The notes: generated from the sequence alone by a model not told the origin. Shown: positions 1 to 11,112, numbered from the stretch's first letter. The stretch: DNA of 64,000 nucleotides from Eucalyptus grandis (GCF_016545825.1 NC_052614.1:63276528-63340527); one strand, 5' to 3'. Program-made: numbers and translations.

Positions 1-154
1 ATTAAGATTTTGATGGCCGTGACCGAAATCTCGTGCTGATCGTCGTGGTGCAGTCCGTTTATTTATTTGAGCTCCACGTTGTATGGAATTGAATAAATTG
101 TGATATTTTAGGATTTACCCTAAATTGATTGGAATCGATTGAGATTGAATTATC

Positions 155-310
155 GATTGGTGAATGGCCAAGTATGTTTATTCAGCATTTATAATGCTTT
201 GTTGAGTTAATTTAATTATTTGATTGAGTATTGATTGGTGAATGGCCAAGTATGTTTATTCAGCATTTATAATGTTTTGTTGAGTTGATTTATTTATTTG
301 ATTGAGAAAT
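155..310. repeat. 78-bp tandem duplication inside the LTR
   Basis: Two adjacent copies start at 155 and 233 with the same GATTGGTGAATGGCC opening. They differ by only a few substitutions. AT-rich and non-coding. Confidence 0.85.
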
Positions 311-365
311 CGTTGGGCATTGGTTGTCGATATTGAAAGTGAACTGGTAACCACTGCAAAGAGGA

Positions 366-834
366 CACGTGGCTCGGTGAATTGGAATGTCACCTGGAAA
401 ATGCACGTGAGTTCAGTGGTTGAATATGTCACTTGGCGAAAAGGTCGCTCGAGAGAATGCACGTGGCTCGGAGACTCGGTATGTCGTCTGGAGAATGCAC
501 GTGGCTCGGTGACAGGATTTGGCATCTAAAAGGACACGTGGCTCGGTGATCTGATGCGTCACTTTGGTAAGCGAGTACCTTAGAGAATGCACGTGGGTCC
601 AGCATTCCGGAATGGCATCTAAAAGGGCACGTGGCTCGGTGAATTGATGCATCACCTTGGTGAGATAGCACCTTAGAGAATGCACGTGGGCCCGGGCATC
701 GTAAAAAGGACACGTGGCTCGGTGGCTTGATGTACCACCTTGGCGAAGAGGTCGCCTTAGAGAATGCACGTGGGTCCGAGGTTTGAGGCACGTGGACTCG
801 GAGACTTGGAAGGTCATCCTGGAGAATGCACGTG
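366..834. promoter_or_regulatory. Array of twelve CACGTG (G-box) motifs
   Basis: CACGTG occurs at 366, 404, 460, 498, 535, 590, 628, 683, 711, 767, 789 and 829. Most copies sit in degenerate units resembling GAGAATGCACGTGG or GGACACGTGGCTCGG. CACGTG is the palindromic G-box bound by bZIP and bHLH factors, and the ACGTGGC form matches the ABA-response core; that is known biology. Whether this array works as an enhancer is inference. It lies in LTR-type sequence, so it may drive or tune retrotransposon transcription. Confidence 0.75.
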
Positions 835-1575
835 GCCTAGCTTTTAAATATCCCACAGTGGGGATTGATTTGTTTGACATGTAATCGACTAGGTCGATGC
901 TTTGATTTGATGTTGTGAATTGATTGACTGAATGGAAATGACCGTGAGTGGTCTTGTTGGAATATAATCGACTAGGTCGATTTGATCGATGTTTCGATCG
1001 GTGATATGATTGCTTGGGTGCCTATTATGAATTGTACTGACTTGCAGGTGGGATCGAGGCCAAGGTAAGTCCTCTGCCCCTGTGCGTGTTTAGGCAGCCT
1101 TTAGTATAATAGTTTACTAATCGGGCTTAGTGGGGTAGAACTCGCTGAGACGTAGTCTCATCCCGCTTGGGGAAACCATTTCAGGACCCCGCTGAAGAGC
1201 TGAGGAGGAGGAATCCGAGAAGGAGAACTCGGAGGTGAGATCTGAAGAGAAGGATTTTTGGAAGAAGAAGATAGTCCCGAGAGGGGCCTTGAGTACGGTC
1301 TGGATGGATTGAGATCCTATCTTATTTTGAGATCTCCTTTTTGATGTGAATAGTTATAAAGTGATTTATGATTTGTATAAAAGTTTGGTTATAAATTTCA
1401 ATATGAAAAATATGGTCCTGCTTTTCTAGCCCATCGTTTTATTGTCTGGGGATTTTAACTGCTTCCGCATGCGCTTAATAAATGAAAGGGTCGGCGATAC
1501 TAGTCCTGGGATATCGCATTATAAAATCGACCAAGGGAGAAGGATGTGTGCGTGCCCGAGGATCGGGGCGTGACA

Positions 1576-2901
1576 CCTTGCTCAGTTCCTTCAGACGCAT
1601 TTTGGTCACCATTTTCAGTCCTACCACCATATGATCGCATGATCTAACACAAAAGATTTGCGGAGGCTGAATATTCAGATGTCTGAATAACTTCGTAACA
1701 AGGCTTGGGTAAGGGAGTTGACCTCTGTCCTTCATCACTGCTCTATACATGTGAAACATAACAGTATGAGGGAGAGAAAACTTCTTTCCACAGAGGATGG
1801 CATACATCAACTTTGCTTCAGAGCTTGAAACGTCAGTTTTGGAAGTTGATTTCGGCCGAAGGCAATTAATCACAATCTTGTGAAGCAAGATGTTGAATGC
1901 ATTCATCCTTAAGTAGGTGATCTTCTCATCTGTTCTCCTGTTCTTCACCAGTTCAAGTGTGGCCCAAGCAATGGAAACTTTGATTGGTTGATATCTGCCT
2001 CTCTCAACTTCTAACACATCTGCCAGCATGTCCATATCCACAACATAGTCCTGATCTTTAACGCTGAAAGAGAATCTATTCGCATCCAAAAAGCTAAGAT
2101 TTGAATGGAAATAAGTTAATCCAAAGATAGGCCTCGGTAGAGTCGAGCGTAACTTTTCAAGTTGAAGAAAATTGAACTTTTCCCTCAAGTTCACTTTCAC
2201 AAAGATCCAGAAAATCAAAGTCCACACTCCTAGGGTTTATTACCCCACGCTTCAGCAATTTCGAGTACAGATCCTTTTGTTCCTTTGATCTGAACAAATC
2301 TCCCCTTTTTCCTTGAATTTCAGCCGCAATACCCATTTTCGGTTGAAATAGACTGAACAAATTGTCATCGTCATTCCCATCTACAGGATTCGGCCCCCAG
2401 TCACGAGGATCACTTGGGATATTCGCAAGGGTTTCCTCAGCCACCCCTTTACGAGCAATTCCTAAAGTTTCCATTTTTCGCAGAAAGATATATTCGTTCT
2501 TATATCCTTTGTCTTTAAGAAAATCATCAACATAGTTCAAAGGAGTATAAATTCCTTTTAAGGCACGATATAGCTTGTAAATAAAAGCGGGCTTTTGAAC
2601 TCTTACGGGATCTGCATCCTCGATGATTTCTTCTTGATGCTGATGAACAACGCCTTGAGGACTAGATGGTGGAGAATGACGCTGCTGAGAATGTTGTGGG
2701 CTTGCTTTCTGTTCTGGATTCTCTTCCTCCTCGCAAGATCGAAGTGCGTAGGCCCTCACTCATTTGCCGTGGTCCCCTGCTTGCGATTCTCGACGACTTT
2801 CTTGAAGATGAAATCTTTCTCAGTTTTTTTTTTTGAAAGATTCCTTGCTTGATTTTCTCAGGAAAGATGACAACTTTTTGAAGATTAATCAAAGAAGACA
2901 A
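1576..2901 (-). pseudogene. Sirevirus extra 3' ORF, decayed
   Basis: Three overlapping minus-strand frames (2901-2662, 2759-2157 and 2227 down to about 1576) together make one continuous product of roughly 430 residues, so at least two frameshifts separate them. The N-terminus is basic and Ser/Arg-rich. The middle contains a segment like YRALKGIYTPLNYVDDFLK and the C-terminal half is a folded-looking alpha/beta region, as in the plant-transposon-protein domain found after pol in SIRE1-type elements. That ORF has been called envelope-like in the literature, but its function is unproven and I see no clear fusion peptide here. The last part of the frame (below about 1576) is LTR sequence, not the original C-terminus. 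Confidence 0.7.
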
Positions 2902-3270
2902 ATGGAAATGGAGGATCGATGCTTTCTAGGGTTTTCAAGAGTGAAGTGAAAAGGAATCGACAAGTGCACGATCGGTTAAAAAGAGAAATAAACAAACCGT
3001 CACAAAGGAAATAAAAAATGCCTTTTCAAAATAACTGTCTTCTTCCGCAAAAATAGCTATTTCAAAAATAACTTCCTTTTTGAAAATGAAACGATGCAAT
3101 ATTTGCGTCGATTAAATATAGCAATAATTAAAACACAGTCTGACGATCGTACCTTTTCAAGAATAAATTAGAGAGAGAAAGACTTACAAGTCTGACGGTC
3201 GAGCCAAGACTGTAGATAAATTCTTGTAAGCCTGAGTCTGAAAGTCTTTAGACTTTGATATCCTCATACC

Positions 3271-6200
3271 TCAAAATGTTGAGTCCGGAACGGATAGACT
3301 CAAATTGATTTTTCTCCAAAGGCTTTGTGAATATATCCGCGGTTGATTCTTTGAGTCAACAAATTGGATTGAAACATCTCCATTTTGAACATGGTCTCTA
3401 ATAAAGTGATGTCGAATCTCTATGTGCTTTGCTCTTAAGTGGAGAATTGGATTTTTGGTGAGGTTGATAGCGCTAGTGTTGTCGCAATTAATCTCCGTGC
3501 ATGAGTCTTCAATTTCAAAGTCTCTTAGCTGTTGTTTTATCCATAGAATTTGCGAACAGCAGCTTCCAAGAGCTACATACTCTGCTTCTGTTGTTGAAAG
3601 AGACACAGTGCTTTGTTTCCTAGAAAACCAAGACACTATCCTGCTTCCAAGCAACTGGCAAGTTCTCGAAGTGCTCTTTCTATCAACTCGCAACCGGCCA
3701 GATGCGTCTCGAATATCCCATAAGATTAAGGTCTCCCTTCTTAGGATACCAAAGGCCGATGCTTGAAGTTGATGAAACATATTTAATAATACGCTTCGCA
3801 GCATCCAAATGAGATTCTTTTGGGTCTGATTGAAATCTGGCACAAATACAAACACTAAACAAAATGTCAGGTCTAGAAGCAGTAAGATAAAGAAGAGATC
3901 CGATGATACTCCTGTACAGCTTTTGATCGACTTTCTTCCCTTCTTCATCTTTGTCTATCTTCAAGGTACTTGACATTGGTATGTCAACCTTTTTACAATT
4001 GCTCAGACCGAACTTTTTGACTAGATCATTTGCATACTTTTCTTGATGAATAAAAGTTCCTTCCTCCAATTGTTTTATTTGAAGTCCAAGAAAGAATGTT
4101 AATTCTCCCATCATACTCATTTCAAACTCATCCTGCATAGTCTTTGAAAATTTCTTGCACAGACTTTCATTAGAGGATCCAAAAATAATATCATCGACAT
4201 ATATTTGAACAAGCAGAAAACTTTTGCTTTCTTTTTTAATAAAAAGAGTAGTGTCCACTTTACCTTTAACAAATCCATTTTGAATTAAAAACTTACTTAA
4301 TCTGTCGTACCAAGCCCGAGGTGCTTGCTTTAAACCATACAAAGCCTTTTTTAGTCTGAAGACTAAGTATGGCTTCTTTGGGTCTTCAAACCCTGGTGGT
4401 TGTTCCACATAGACTTCCTCATGGATAAATCCATTTAGGAAGGCGCTTTTGACGTCCATTTGGAATAACCTGAAATTCTTATAACAAGCAAACGCAAGTA
4501 ATAGACGAATAGCTTCTAACCTTGCTACAGGAGCGTAAGTCTCATCATAGTCTATTCCTTCTTCTTACGTATATCCCTTGGCCACGAGTCTTGCTTTATT
4601 TCGTACGACTTTTCCTTTCTCGTTCATCTTGTTTCTAAACACCCATTTAGCTCCAATAACAGCTTTACCTTTTGGTTTGGATGTCAATTCCCAGACATCA
4701 TTAATGCTGAACTGTCTGAGCTCTTCTTGCATAGCTTCAATCCAGCTTTCATCAGATAAAGCTTCTTCTATGCTCTTTGGTTCAACTTCAGAAACGAGTG
4801 CCACAGCACTAGACTCTTCTCACCTTTTGGATCTGGTGCGAATTCCTTCATTAATTTCGCCAATTATAAGATCTTTTGGATGACTGGACTTATGCTTCCA
4901 GTTACTTGTTGATTTGTCTGATTGATGATCTCTTTCTTTATTTGGATCTTCACTAACAACCGATGCTGGTTTTCCGTGAGTCCGAAATGCTTCTTGAGTT
5001 GTAGACTTTGGAAGGTCGGAGCGAGTTCGAGACTCTTCTTGATGAGTCGACTTGATTCATCTTGCGTTGAGTCTTGAAATTTGACATTCATTGACTCCTC
5101 CACAGATCGGCTCTTCTTGTTATAGACTCGTAGGCTTTGCTTGATGTAGAATATCCAAGAAAGATACCTTCATCTGATCTTTCTTCAAACTTACCAACTC
5201 GATCTTTTGCATTTTTCAATATAAAACATTTGCAACCAAATACATGAAAGTATGAAACAATAGGCTTTTTATCTTTGAATATCTCATAAGGGGTTTTCTT
5301 TAGAATAAGTCTTAAGAAGACTCTATTAATGATATAGCATGCTGTTGAAACAGCTTCAGCCCAAAATCGTGAAGAAATCTTACTTTCAATTAGAAGAGTT
5401 CTAGCCATTTCTTGAAGAGATCTGTTCTTTCTTTCCACAACTCCATTTTGTTGAGGAGTATATGGAGAGGAGAACATATGCTTAAAGCCAGATTCATCAC
5501 AGAATTTTGTAAAATCTTGATTTTCAAATTCACCTCCATGATCTGTTCTTATACTAGAGATAACACATCATTTTTCATTTTGAACCTTTTTAGCAAATTT
5601 TTCAAAATATGAGAAGGTTTCGGACTTACTTGCAAGGAAATATACCCAAGTAAAACGGGAGTAATCATCCACAATTACTAAGCAATATTTCTTACCCCAA
5701 TACTCGAGTTCGGTTGGTCCGAAGAGATCCATATGCAGCAACCGTAGTACATGATTAGTAGAGACATGATTTATTGGCTTAAATGAATTTCTTACTGCTT
5801 TCCCTAATACACGGAGTGCATGGATCAGTCTTTTGGTATGGCAATTTAGGTAGACCTCGAACAAGCTGCTTTGATGAGATTTTGGCTAATTGCTTCATGT
5901 TGACATGACCAAGCTTTTTGTGCCATAAGCTTGCTTCGTCTTGAATTGAGAGAAGACATTGCGATTCATTTGGTTTCACATCCAGAAGATAGATATTTCC
6001 ATGTCTTTGACCCATGAAAGACTGAGTAGAGTCTTTACTGATTCCAGAACATGTTCCTTCTTGAAAGAAGATCTTAAAACCAGTATCACACAATTGACTA
6101 ATGCTTTGAGAAGATTGTAATTGAGTCCTTCCACTAAGGAAACATTACTTATTGTGAGAGTTCCGATTTTCACGGTTCCAAATCCCACAATACTTCCTTT

Positions 6201-6335
6201 GCTATTTCCTCCAAATGAAACTTTTCCACCGTTTACTTGAGCAAGCTTTATAAAGCAATTTGAGTCTCTTGTCATGTGTCTTGAACATCCGATGTCAAGA
6301 TACCACTTTACCTGTTTCTTGACGGAGACCTGCAT
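3271..6335 (-). pseudogene. Sirevirus pol (protease, integrase, reverse transcriptase, RNase H)
   Basis: Domains on the minus strand run from 6335 downwards. The protease region has WYLDIGCSRHMT where the family has DSG, so the catalytic-site serine is replaced. A GAG-pre-integrase HHCC zinc region (HKKLGHVN, PCTPC) lies at about 5950-5790. The integrase core (MDLFGP, VDDYSRFTW, then YTPQQNGVVERKN) spans about 5750-5300. Reverse transcriptase runs from 4804 to about 3700 with [19 protein letters not shown] and the YVDD active site near 4190-4201. RNase H (STTEAEYVA, KHIEIRHHFIRD) spans about 3650-3350. The frame changes between 6335-5976, 6093-5779, 5864-5568, 5477-5088, 4804-4565, 4459-3683 and 3948-3271, so no full polyprotein can be made. 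Confidence 0.9.
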
Positions 6336-6366
6336 TTAAAATAAAGTCTCAAGCTAACTTTGGTAC

Positions 6367-8052
6367 CTAAATTTTCTTGGGTCCTTTGGTGTTAGTAATA
6401 TAAACAGTATTACCCCATACTTTCTTAACAGGTTTCCATACCATAGGACACTCTTTTTCAAAGTGATCCGGACTGTTGCACTTTGAACATTTGAGAGCAT
6501 TTCTACCTACAGGTTTTACAAAAACTTTCTTGAAATGATTTTTGTAAGCCTCTTTCGAGGGTCTTTTCTTAATTCTTTCTTTTACTTTAGGAAAATCAAT
6601 CAAGGGAATTGTTTTCGCTGACATACCTAGACCGGACTTATTGAAGTAAGGTCTTTGAGCTGAAAGAATTTTTTCAAGTTTCTAGACCTATTGAAAATTT
6701 CTTTGAAATATTTGATAAGTCTGTTTTTAAAAGAGCATTTTCTTTTAAAAGATTATCTTCATTTTCTTTAAAAGTGGAAACAATCAAGTCTAGACTTTTA
6801 ACTCTTTCTACTAAAACATTTTCCTTTTGTTTTAGAGCTGAGTTTTCTTTTCAGTTCGGAAATTCTTTTGAGAGAAGTCTTAAGACTAAAACACAGTTCA
6901 TCAATGTATTTAGAAACTTTGACAGGAATTTTAAATTACTTGCCTCAAATTCACTATCTCGAGTCCGATCCAAAGTCCGATCCAGTCCGGAGTCCGGTGT
7001 GCCATCGACATAGATTGGCATATTCATTATCACTTTCTTCACACTCAGTATCACTCCAGGCTTCAGCTTTGAGAGCTTTTTGGAATTTTTCAGCTTTTCC
7101 TCTCTTCTTCTTCAGAAGAGGACAGTTGGGTCTGATGTGTCCCTTCTTCTTGCATTCAAAGCAGACTACATCTTTATTTGGTTCCTCATCATCAACAGAT
7201 TTGGTCTGTTGTCTTTGAAAGCTTTGTTTCTTTGAGTTGAACCTTCTTCCTTTTCTATTCAGTTTTCTGAATCTCCTTGTCATGAGAGCAAGCTCCTCAT
7301 CGTCCATATCATCTTCGTAATCAGATCATCGAATCATCATTTGATTTTAATGCAATGGATTTCTTACCTTTTGGATCTTCATCTTCATTGATCATTTCCA
7401 CTTCATAAGATTGAAGAGTTCCAATCGGCTCGTCGACGAGATAGTGGCATAATTCTTTGCGTCTCTCTTATCGAAGTCTTTATGTGATTCCAATCCTTGG
7501 AGAGTCCACGCAGTAGCTTGTTTACCTTCATGGGATCAGAAATTTTTGTCCTTGATTCTCAAGACCATTGACAATATTTGTAAAACGACTAAACATGTCG
7601 GTTATAGATTCTCTCTGGTTTCATTTTGAAGGCTTCATATTGACCGAGAAGAATGTTAATTCTGGTTTCCTTCACTCGACTGTTCCTTCATAGGTGATAT
7701 GTACTCGTCCCGAGACTTCTTTTGCTGTAACACAAGAAGATATTCTATTATATTCAGTTTGTGACAAAACACAATATAAAGAGTAAATTGCTTTTGCATC
7801 GAGTGCTTGTCTCTTGTTTATCTCTTCCCGAGTCATTCCATTTGGTCTCAACAGCTTTCTTTCCCTCTTTCGTAGACTCGATGCAACCGTAGGAGTAATT
7901 CCTTTTTCTACAACGTCCCATTTCAGAGGATCCTTTGATCGTAGGAAAGCATTCATCTTGTTTTTCCAGATGTTGTAATCCTTTCCATCAAAGTAGGGTG
8001 GTCTGGTATTGCTTTGCCCTTCCATCAGCCCTAGTGCTAGCATACTAGCCAT
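6367..8052 (-). pseudogene. Sirevirus gag with two zinc knuckles, decayed
   Basis: The frame opens at 8052 with an N-terminal domain containing PPYFDGKDYNIWKNKM, the typical Copia gag start (bind target, Y-x-x-W). It breaks at 7672, resumes at 7307-6954 with the CCHC knuckle CFECKKKGHIRPNCP, and ends at 6624-6367 with a second knuckle CSKCNSPDHFEKEC. Between 7672 and 7307 the gag homology is out of frame. Two widely spaced CCHC motifs in one long gag are common in Sireviruses. Product would be the nucleocapsid protein; this copy is not translatable as one chain. Confidence 0.85.
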
Positions 8053-8100
8053 GGATCTTCAACTTTGAAGTAAAACACTTCAAACAAAGTGAGTACACAG

Positions 8101-8114
8101 GCTCTGATACCAAT
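8101..8114 (-). other. Primer binding site for initiator tRNA-Met
   Basis: On the minus strand the sequence directly after the LTR reads ATTGGTATCAGAGC. TGGTATCAGAGC is complementary to the 3' end of plant initiator tRNA-Met, the usual Copia primer. It fixes the inner LTR boundary at 8115. Confidence 0.9.
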
Positions 8115-9004
8115 TGAGATAGCTAGTATAAACACCTAAGGGGGGTGAATAGGCGCACAAACAATTTGTTGAAATACGGAAGCAATTCTTAACAAAATGA
8201 AATACGATCAAGGTATAGAGAGAGAGAAAATTGAACACAGGATTTATAGTGGTTCGGCTTATTTCAAGCCTACGTCCACTCTTCCGCACTGACAGCCCAC
8301 CGGCTGGATTTCACTATGATCAAAAGAGAAGTTACAACACAGCTTTGCCTTGATTCCACAGTGTAGATGTTCTACCACACCTTCTCAAGGTTTCTCACAA
8401 ATATAGACTCTCTTTTGTATACAAGTATTCGCTCAAAGGAATTGTCTAAACAAAAAGGAGCTTGAGACTTTAGAATTCATCTATCGCGCACACCTCGAAC
8501 AACTAAGAACGTCTTCCTTATATACTCCTTTATGCCATCATACCCGTTGGCACTTACCAAAGGAATTCCTCCAATCTACCCGTTGGACGGAATCAATTAG
8601 GAAGATTGTTCGAGCTATTAAAGGAACGTGTTGATAGCCCATCAATCTCGTTCGCCCATACAATCGAGGATCTCGGTTTCCATAAGTAGAACCTTCCAAT
8701 AATATTTAGACAATCATCGAATCTTCAATCATTGAATCAATCTTGATCAATCAAAGGATTCTCATTACGTCTTTTCCAGCCACGAGATCTTCTCCAGATG
8801 ATAAGGATAAATCCGAACAAAACATCCAGTTCCGGATAACCTTTCTTCAACGGATTAGAGACGTCAATGAGGATAGACTTTGAGTCTTGAGTCTGGCTGT
8901 CCGGAAGTCTTCAGACTTTAAATAACAGAGTCTGCAGACCTTCAGACTAGACTGATGGAAACGTTTTGTCAACTTCAAAACACTTCACGAGGATTTCTCC
9001 AACA
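8115..9004 (-). repeat. 5' LTR of the Sirevirus (890 bp)
   Basis: On the minus strand it begins TGTTGGAGAAATCC (from 9004) and ends CTATCTCA at 8115, with TG...CA termini. Just inside the end is CCTATTCACCCCCC, a conserved LTR-end sequence in Sireviruses. Several TCTGAAGACTT-like short repeats lie near the start. A partner 3' LTR is not in the window, so the outer boundary rests on the TG start alone. Confidence 0.8.
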
Positions 9005-9718
9005 CATTCTACCTTCACAAAACTTGTAGAGGATATCCATGTCTACAATATACTAAAATTTCAAAGTGTTTTATCAAATTTGGATGTTAAAATGAATTTT
9101 CTTCTAGTCATTGAATCTGTCCGACGGACGAAATGTTGGGTTGTCTTTGGTGATTTTCTCCTCTTTATACAAAATGATTTACGCTTGTCTTCCCCCATGA
9201 AAAATGTTATTTAATATCTTTTCTACAACATATTAAATTTTCATAATTTTTTGAATTCGTTTGATAAGGTAATGACATTAATTTTGGAAGTTGCTCAAAA
9301 CTAATCTTCACATTGGAGACAGAGGGCCACACACCCAAGCTTGAAGGACAAGCTTAGGTAATTGAATGGTTGAGATTTCTTCTTGCTCTCCAAGCCAAGA
9401 TAGCCATCATGAGCATAGGCACCAAAGACTTGTGTATTTCACAGTTGCAGTTTGCCTCCCTCATTTTACCAGCAAATTCACCAGAACTCACAGACATGCA
9501 CGCGCATTGTTACCTCCTATCCGAACCAAATTGCAGATACAACAACGCACTTGAAGAGCTCGATGTGATCGGTGTCGTGGCGCGCCTGCTCCTCCCCTCC
9601 CTTCCCACGATCGGATCAAAAGCACAACAAAAGAACCGAGATTAAGAAAAAAAAAATAGCATCGCAGATATCAGAGATTCAGTACGCGCGCGCGCGGGAG
9701 GAACTCGATAGTCGAAAC
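9005..9718 (-). other. Non-coding remnant of prolidase intron 1
   Basis: Lies between the Sirevirus LTR and prolidase exon 1. No second prolidase exon is present here. Short open frames near 9366-9645 have no family resemblance I recognise. A mixed CG/GC run (CGCGCGCGCG) lies at about 9685-9695. Confidence 0.55.
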
Positions 9719-9892
9719 CTGAAGGATGACGAAGCCGTGGAGAGGGCAGCCCGCGTCGCAGAGGCTCTGGCGGAGCGTCCTCAGGAGCTTGTCGCGGTTT
9801 CGGACGTGGAGCTCCATCAGAACTGGAGGAGGCGATAGGGACGACGGCGACAGTGCTGGCACCGGCGGCGCGGTGGCGGAGGGCGGTGCCAT
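9719..9892 (-). CDS. Prolidase (Xaa-Pro dipeptidase), exon 1 only
   Basis: Minus-strand ATG at 9892-9890 opens 58 codons ending at a splice donor CAG|GTTTCG (9719/9718). After a Pro/Ala/Ser-rich leader of about 25 residues comes MELHVRNRDKLLRTLRQSL and PLHGFVILQ. This matches, from memory of the family, the start of plant Xaa-Pro dipeptidases, which continue with GGEEQTRY in exon 2. These are cytosolic Mn-dependent metallopeptidases that split dipeptides ending in proline; the metal-binding pita-bread domain is encoded by later exons, which are not in the window. The intron that follows holds at least the Sirevirus and a gypsy LTR, so intron 1 would exceed 9.7 kb unless exon 1 is orphaned. 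The gene is divergent from the ATP synthase subunit g gene. Confidence 0.72.
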
Positions 9893-11060
9893 GGGAGGGA
9901 GTGGCTTTCTCGCAATCACAGCCCGGCCGAGAGTGCCCGGAAAAATAGATGGTCGAAAATGTTTATTGACGGAAAACGAGATTTATAAGCGGGACGCGAC
10001 GCGACATTTTTTCAAGATAGAATATGCACGAGAAAGGACGAAGTGACAACGACGACGTTCGACGATTCGATTGCGCATATGGAAGCAAGGCGCTTTTGGC
10101 CTTTTTTCACTATATAATCATATCGTAAAGCGAAGAGGAACCAAGGGAATCGTTAGCGGGGAATGAAGAAGTGCTCACCTATCGGAGCGCGAAGTTGTGG
10201 GAGCATCGGGATCTATCGATTAATTCTTAAGCTCAACTCCAAATTGATCGGTTGATCCTTGTTCTTACGAGCAAAAACCAATTTAAACTATAACTTAATC
10301 AAATGAGTCTAAGTTGAAGATATCGATTTTGCAAAAAAATTATCGATTTAGTAAATGAATTTGTTGATTTTCATGATTGCTGATCGATCACCTAGATATC
10401 GATTTACATGTTCATTGTCGACTTCGAGACTACTAATCAACTAATTGGCAATTGGAGATTGTTTTGGATAATTTCATTTTATATTTCTTAATCTTTGAGA
10501 GTGACTATTTGACTTTCCAAGAATGGCATACGAATTTAGAAGAAACAAATATCAAGCATCAATGTGTTTTAAATGTGCTTTCTAGTTCCTTTGTCTTTAC
10601 TATTTGGTTAGTTTCTCTGTAGTAATTTCATTTGTAAAGCGGATAAGCCTTGAATATTAAAGGCATATGAATATTAAATATTTTTCCGTAAGGAAAAAAA
10701 ATTAAAGAAAGAATTCGGGCTTTAGCCCGAAGAGAATGATCTCGGACCGGGCCAAAATAATCCTCGTCCAGGCCCGGGCCCGGGGCCATTTTCCCTTCCT
10801 TGCGCCCAAGATTTCGGCGGCGATCTCCGAAACCGCCACCGCCACCGCCACCGCCACCGCTTCGCCACGCGGCGGCTAGCCCAGAGCACAGCACCGCACA
10901 AGCGCGGGCATCACTCTCGCCTGCAGCAACGTCAAACGAAGAAGCCAAGCCTCTTCCTTTCGATTCGCGAGCGCCACCCTTCTACTTCCCGCTTTGAAAT
11001 CTCGCTTCAGTTCGTTCGTATCGATCGTCGACTGCGAGTTGGGACCGAGCTCACGTGTAC
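9893..11060. promoter_or_regulatory. Shared upstream region of divergent prolidase and ATP synthase g genes
   Basis: About 1.1 kb between the minus-strand prolidase ATG and the probable 5' leader of the plus-strand ATP synthase gene. Seen: an AT-rich middle (10250-10700), a GC-rich stretch with GGCCCGGGCCC near 10770-10790, and a (CCACCG)n run at about 10832-10860. GGCCCA-type sequences are frequent in promoters of plant housekeeping and mitochondrial genes. Open frames through 10628-10997 are compositionally driven by the CCACCG run. Exact transcription starts cannot be read. Confidence 0.45.
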
Positions 11061-11088
11061 GCACTACAGAAACTTACTTTTTCTCTGT

Positions 11089-11112
11089 ATCTCTCTCTCT
11101 CTCTCTCTCTCT
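11089..11112. repeat. (CT)n microsatellite in the likely 5' leader
   Basis: About 12 CT units. CT-rich tracts are common near plant transcription starts and in 5' UTRs. Confidence 0.8.

Larger units (their letters stand above)
1..1575 (+). mobile_element. Right-hand part of a Ty3/gypsy-type LTR
   Basis: The stretch ends in CGGGGCGTGACA at 1564-1575. On the other strand this reads TGTCACGCCCCG, a common terminal sequence of plant Ty3/gypsy LTRs. No reverse transcriptase or other coding domain is visible. Immediately after it the reading frame of the neighbouring Copia element's 3' ORF begins, and that frame runs on into the LTR as non-homologous sequence. This suggests the gypsy element inserted into the Copia element. 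A TATA-like GTATAAAAG lies near 1375. The left end of the LTR is outside the window. The family assignment rests only on the terminal motif and context. Confidence 0.6.
1576..9004 (-). mobile_element. Ty1/Copia retrotransposon, Sirevirus type, 3' end missing
   Basis: On the minus strand the order is LTR (9004 to 8115), primer binding site, gag with zinc knuckles, protease, integrase, reverse transcriptase and RNase H, then an extra 3' ORF. That extra ORF after pol, together with the LTR end containing CCTATTCACCCCCC, is characteristic of the Sirevirus (SIRE1-like) lineage of Copia elements. The 3' LTR is not present: coding homology stops at about 1576, where a gypsy-type LTR begins. Coding regions are broken by several frameshifts, so this copy is inactive. 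It lies between exon 1 of a prolidase gene and the left edge of the window. Confidence 0.88.

Noticed and set aside
413..880. Open frames of 120-155 codons on the minus strand with repeated PRAFS and HVHSLR
   Set aside because: They are translations of the tandem CACGTG-bearing units; repeats in LTR sequence, frames not conserved between units.
10628..10997. Gly-run frame (minus) and Pro-run frame (plus)
   Set aside because: Both come from one (CCACCG)n run in the divergent promoter.
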